NCBI RefSeq assembly: GCF_027922145.1
Contig: NZ_BSFC01000011.1
Span: forward strand, 434,001 to 498,000
Source of the DNA: Novosphingobium resinovorum
Lineage (GTDB): Bacteria; Pseudomonadota; Alphaproteobacteria; Sphingomonadales; Sphingomonadaceae
Direction of reading: 5' to 3'
DNA length: 64,000 nucleotides
The notes under the pieces were generated by a model, which made no database searches, was not told the DNA's origin, and worked only from the letters and a program-made list of their open reading frames with translations. Positions 58,875-64,000 of this stretch are shown here, in pieces (positions within the stretch are counted from its first letter, which is position 1; each line of letters starts with the position of its first letter). The translations under genes were made by a program, and so were the position numbers.

Positions 58875-59124
58875 CTTGAATGTTTCCGAAGATTGATGAA
58901 GGCCGACCTCGCCTACCACGATTGATGCACCCGGTTAAAGTTCCGCAAGGCCCGGAAGGCGCGCCCTTGCAAGGGCGCGTGGAGCGATGTAATTTGTGCC
59001 CATCACCACGGTTTGAATGTTCATTCAACCTGCCGAGCCCGGATGTTCCAGCATCCGGGCTCTTTCCATAAGAACGCCTGACCATATCGGAGGTCGGCGT
59101 TCCAGCGCCGACCTCCTCTACCGG
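58875..59124. other. Hairpin-rich intergenic region
   Basis: 250 bp with no gene but four inverted repeats: a 20-bp perfect palindrome (58960-58979), TTGAATG/CATTCAA (59013-59028), and two 11-bp stems (59035-59062 and 59089-59116) that both have loop TTCCAG on the plus strand. The third is followed by TTTCC on the plus strand, which would suit a plus-strand terminator. Confidence 0.6.
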
Positions 59125-59226
59125 CTACTTGCGGCCCAGTTCGATCAGCTTGATCGTCAGGGTTACCAGCGCGACGATCAAGCTCGCCACGCCAAGCACC
59201 AGCATCACCACGACTTGTGTGTCCAT
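59125..59226 (-). CDS. Tiny single-helix membrane protein, holin-like-toxin type
   Basis: 33 residues from ATG 59226 (35 if ATG 59232); AGGTG lies 6-9 bases upstream. A polar start (MDTQ) is followed by one hydrophobic helix (VVVMLVLGVASLIVALVTLT) and a charged end (IKLIELGRK). Length, topology and the K/R tail match type I holin-like toxins (Fst/TxpA/Hol-Tox pattern), best known from Firmicutes. It lies between the infB terminator and a stretch with structured repeats. Real expression is unproven, and a small stress-membrane protein or chance ORF cannot be excluded. Confidence 0.5.
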   Translation of the reverse strand: MDTQVVVMLVLGVASLIVALVTLTIKLIELGRK

Positions 59227-59308
59227 CCACATCACCTGCCTTTCCGCCGCCAGTTGCGACCGGCGAGGTATAGGCGCGATGCGCATCCGTTCCCGATTAA
59301 ATCCCGGC

Positions 59309-59350
59309 AAACGAAAGCGGCCACCGCCGGGTCTCCCCGACGATGGCCGC
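59309..59350 (-). terminator. Intrinsic terminator after infB
   Basis: GCGGCCA, inner CGGG/CCCG pairs around GAGA, TGGCCGC, then TTTCGTTT on the minus strand, 30 bp after the infB stop. It separates the nusA-ylxR-infB transcript from the downstream small ORF and rbfA. Confidence 0.8.
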
Positions 59351-59379
59351 ATTCATCAGCGTTGGTGTAAGATCGAGCC

Positions 59380-62154
<2,775 letters not shown>

Positions 62155-62176
62155 ATTTCTCGTCTTCGCCCTTCGC

Positions 62177-62935
62177 TCAATTCGTCGTCACGGAGTCGGC
62201 CTGGGCCGCTCCGTCAGTGTCATCCATGCTGGGCCTGTGTAAGTCACTTTGGCCGTCGTCCCCGTTCGAGGCCTCCCGGCTGATGACCTGCCCTTGGAAA
62301 TGCAGGAGGCGCTTTAGCAGCGTTTCGACTCGGTCAGCCGCTCCGCGATCGTTCAGCGCCAGGTGAACGACGTTGTCGCGGCCCAATGCCACAGACAACG
62401 TGTCCCGGTCCAGAGGCAAGGTGACGCCTCGCAGACCAGTTCCTTCCGCCTCGGACCCGACCCGCCAGGCCTGGTCCAGCTTGCGCGATCCGTCTTCACG
62501 CGCATCGGCGGCATGGGCAAGCCATTCGACCCGCCCCTCACGCGCGTTCTGCGCGATGCGGTCCGAGCCCATGAGCAGCCTGCCCGATTTCAGTTCAAGG
62601 CCCAGCCGGTCGGTCAGCGCGCGGCACAGCGCAGCCTCGATCCGATCCGCTAGGTCGTCGGGGATGGTAATGGCCGCGCCCTTGTAGGCCCGTGCCAGTG
62701 CTCCCTTAAGTTTGTTCTTCGACACCGCAATTTCAAGGTCTGCGCGAGAAACGCCGATCCACGCGCCGCGCCCGGGGGCACGCGCGTGGACGTCGGGGAG
62801 CACCAGACCGTCCGGCGAGATCGCCAGACGGATGAACTCCCCGCGCACAGCCTTCTCGCCGGAGAGGATGCAGGTCCTCTCCGGCGAATTGCCGTCAATG
62901 TCGGAGCTTACGCGCTCATTGCGAGGATTCCGCAT
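62177..62935 (-). CDS. YlxR-like (DUF448) RNA-binding protein with L7Ae-like C-terminal part
   Basis: 252 residues. The N-terminal DUF448 domain (about 18-95) has [20 protein letters not shown] and the [14 protein letters not shown] motif. The middle (about 95-200) has [16 protein letters not shown], typical of a fused L7Ae-type RNA-binding module, and a variable tail follows. It is expected to bind RNA; YlxR of Bacillus influences RNase P and glucose-linked expression. Its start overlaps the nusA stop by about 20 bp, so translation is coupled. Confidence 0.9.
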   Translation of the reverse strand: MRNPRNERVSSDIDGNSPERTCILSGEKAVRGEFIRLAISPDGLVLPDVHARAPGRGAWIGVSRADLEIAVSKNKLKGALARAYKGAAITIPDDLADRIEAALCRALTDRLGLELKSGRLLMGSDRIAQNAREGRVEWLAHAADAREDGSRKLDQAWRVGSEAEGTGLRGVTLPLDRDTLSVALGRDNVVHLALNDRGAADRVETLLKRLLHFQGQVISREASNGDDGQSDLHRPSMDDTDGAAQADSVTTN

Positions 62936-64000
62936 CGGCGGCCTCCTCAGCTTGCGGTTCGTCTTCGAACCAGTGGGCGCGCGCGGCCATGATGATTTCG
63001 TTGCCCTGCTCTTCGGTCAGGCCGTACTCGCCGAGCACGCCGCCCTTATCCTCGTCGCGACCAGCGCGCTTGTTCACCGAACCGTCGCGGCGACGCTGTT
63101 CGGTGCGCTTCTTGGCGATGAGTTCGTCAGTCGCAAGGTCGGCGAGGTCGTCGAGCGTCTTGATGCCGCCCTTGCCGAGCACGACCAGCATCGCTTCGGT
63201 GAGGTGCGGCAGTTCGGCCAGCGCATCCTCGACGCCCAGCGCACGGCGGGCTTCGCGGTTGGCTTCCTCGCGGCGATCGAGCGCTTCCTGCGCACGGTTC
63301 TGCAGTTCTTCGGCCAGCTCTTCGTCGAAGCCTTCGATGTTCGCCAGTTCGGCGGCATCGATATAGGCGACTTCTTCCAGCTCGCTGAAGCCTTCGGCGA
63401 CCAGCAGCTGCGAGAGCGTCTCGTCGACGTCCAGCTCCTCCTCGAACATCTTCGAGCGCTCGACGAATTCCTTCTGGCGCTTCTCCGAGGATTCCGCCTC
63501 GGTCATGATGTCGATCTGCGAGCCGGTCAGCTGCGAGGCCAGACGCACGTTCTGGCCGCGACGGCCGATCGCGAGGCTGAGCTGATCGTCAGGCACCACG
63601 ACTTCGATGCGGCTTTCTTCCTCGTCGATGACGACGCGGCTGACGGTCGCGGGCTGCAGCGCGTTGACCACGAACGTCGCGGTGTCCTCGCTCCAGGGGA
63701 TGATGTCGATCTTCTCGCCCTGCATTTCCTGCACGACCGCCTGCACACGGCTACCCTTCATGCCGACGCAGGCGCCGACCGGATCGATCGAGCTGTCGTT
63801 GCTGATCACACCGATCTTGGCGCGCGAACCCGGATCGCGGGCGGCTGCCTTGATCTCGATGACGCCGTCGTAGATCTCGGGCACTTCCTGCGCGAACAGG
63901 CGCTTCATGAAGTCCGGGTGCGCGCGGCTGAGGAAGATCTGCGGGCCGCGGTTCTGGCGCTCGACGCGCAGGACCAGCGCCCGCACGCGCTCGCCGACAC
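62916..64000 (-). CDS. nusA: Transcription termination/antitermination factor NusA, 5' end outside window
   Basis: The frame is open to the right edge ([14 protein letters not shown] near the edge), so the N-terminal domain is missing. Visible: the end of the S1 domain, KH1 ([17 protein letters not shown]), KH2 ([18 protein letters not shown]) and two C-terminal helix-hairpin repeats ([20 protein letters not shown] and [20 protein letters not shown]) with an acidic tail. It modulates pausing, termination and antitermination. First gene of the nusA-ylxR-infB series. Confidence 0.98.
   Translation of the reverse strand, partial: VGERVRALVLRVERQNRGPQIFLSRAHPDFMKRLFAQEVPEIYDGVIEIKAAARDPGSRAKIGVISNDSSIDPVGACVGMKGSRVQAVVQEMQGEKIDIIPWSEDTATFVVNALQPATVSRVVIDEEESRIEVVVPDDQLSLAIGRRGQNVRLASQLTGSQIDIMTEAESSEKRQKEFVERSKMFEEELDVDETLSQLLVAEGFSELEEVAYIDAAELANIEGFDEELAEELQNRAQEALDRREEANREARRALGVEDALAELPHLTEAMLVVLGKGGIKTLDDLADLATDELIAKKRTEQRRRDGSVNKRAGRDEDKGGVLGEYGLTEEQGNEIIMAARAHWFEDEPQAEEAADAESSQ

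Overview
The window is GC-rich alphaproteobacterial DNA, most like Sphingomonadales (Novosphingobium or a close relative). The evidence is GcrA (restricted to alphaproteobacteria), an IF-2 with a long Ala/Pro/Glu-rich N-terminus, TonB-receptor/peptidase modules, RcnB-like and SIMPL proteins, and sphingomonad-style intergenic palindromes. The genus is inferred, not proven.

Layout. 1-3.9 kb: the end of an EAL phosphodiesterase, an exported beta-helix-like protein, and a divergent Lrp-type regulator and RhtA-like exporter. 3.9-10.4 kb: a peptide-use operon (TonB receptor, M20 peptidase, M14 carboxypeptidase). 10.8-14.4 kb: a TctDE-like two-component system followed by a dicarboxylate/amino acid symporter, with two PHO-box-like direct repeats between it and the TonB receptor. 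14.4-25.6 kb: a complete assimilatory nitrate locus, nasT-nasS-narK-porin-nirB-nirD-nasA-cobA. NasT is an ANTAR antiterminator. Both narK and nirB have 5' leaders with two hexaloop hairpins followed by an intrinsic terminator, so the regulator and its RNA targets lie side by side.

25.7-43.3 kb is the most unusual region. A minus-strand three-gene operon encodes a 1396-residue polytopic membrane protein, a cytoplasmic fusion of a serine hydrolase with a caspase-type peptidase, and a thermolysin-like (gluzincin) metalloprotease; the last two overlap by ATGA. Divergent from it is a tight operon of a di-heme cytochrome c lipoprotein, a GMC flavoprotein oxidoreductase and a catalase-like hemoprotein. 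Facing that is a third operon with a small unknown protein, an internally duplicated membrane protein and a DyP-type peroxidase. I read this as one candidate redox and proteolysis system of unknown purpose, next to tRNA-Ser(CGA).

43.5-49.7 kb: tRNA-Ser, hspQ, a CHASE4-GGDEF-EAL protein, an ABC-2 permease, gcrA, a cyclophilin and a SIMPL protein. 49.8-64 kb: the nusA-ylxR-infB ... rbfA ... truB-rpsO-pnp translation/RNA series in its usual order on the minus strand, but split by unrelated genes (DUF1697, RcnB-like, alpha/beta hydrolase, DUF1963, thymidine kinase, DUF2239), a tiny holin-toxin-like ORF and a stretch rich in hairpins. nusA runs off the right edge and the EAL gene off the left edge.
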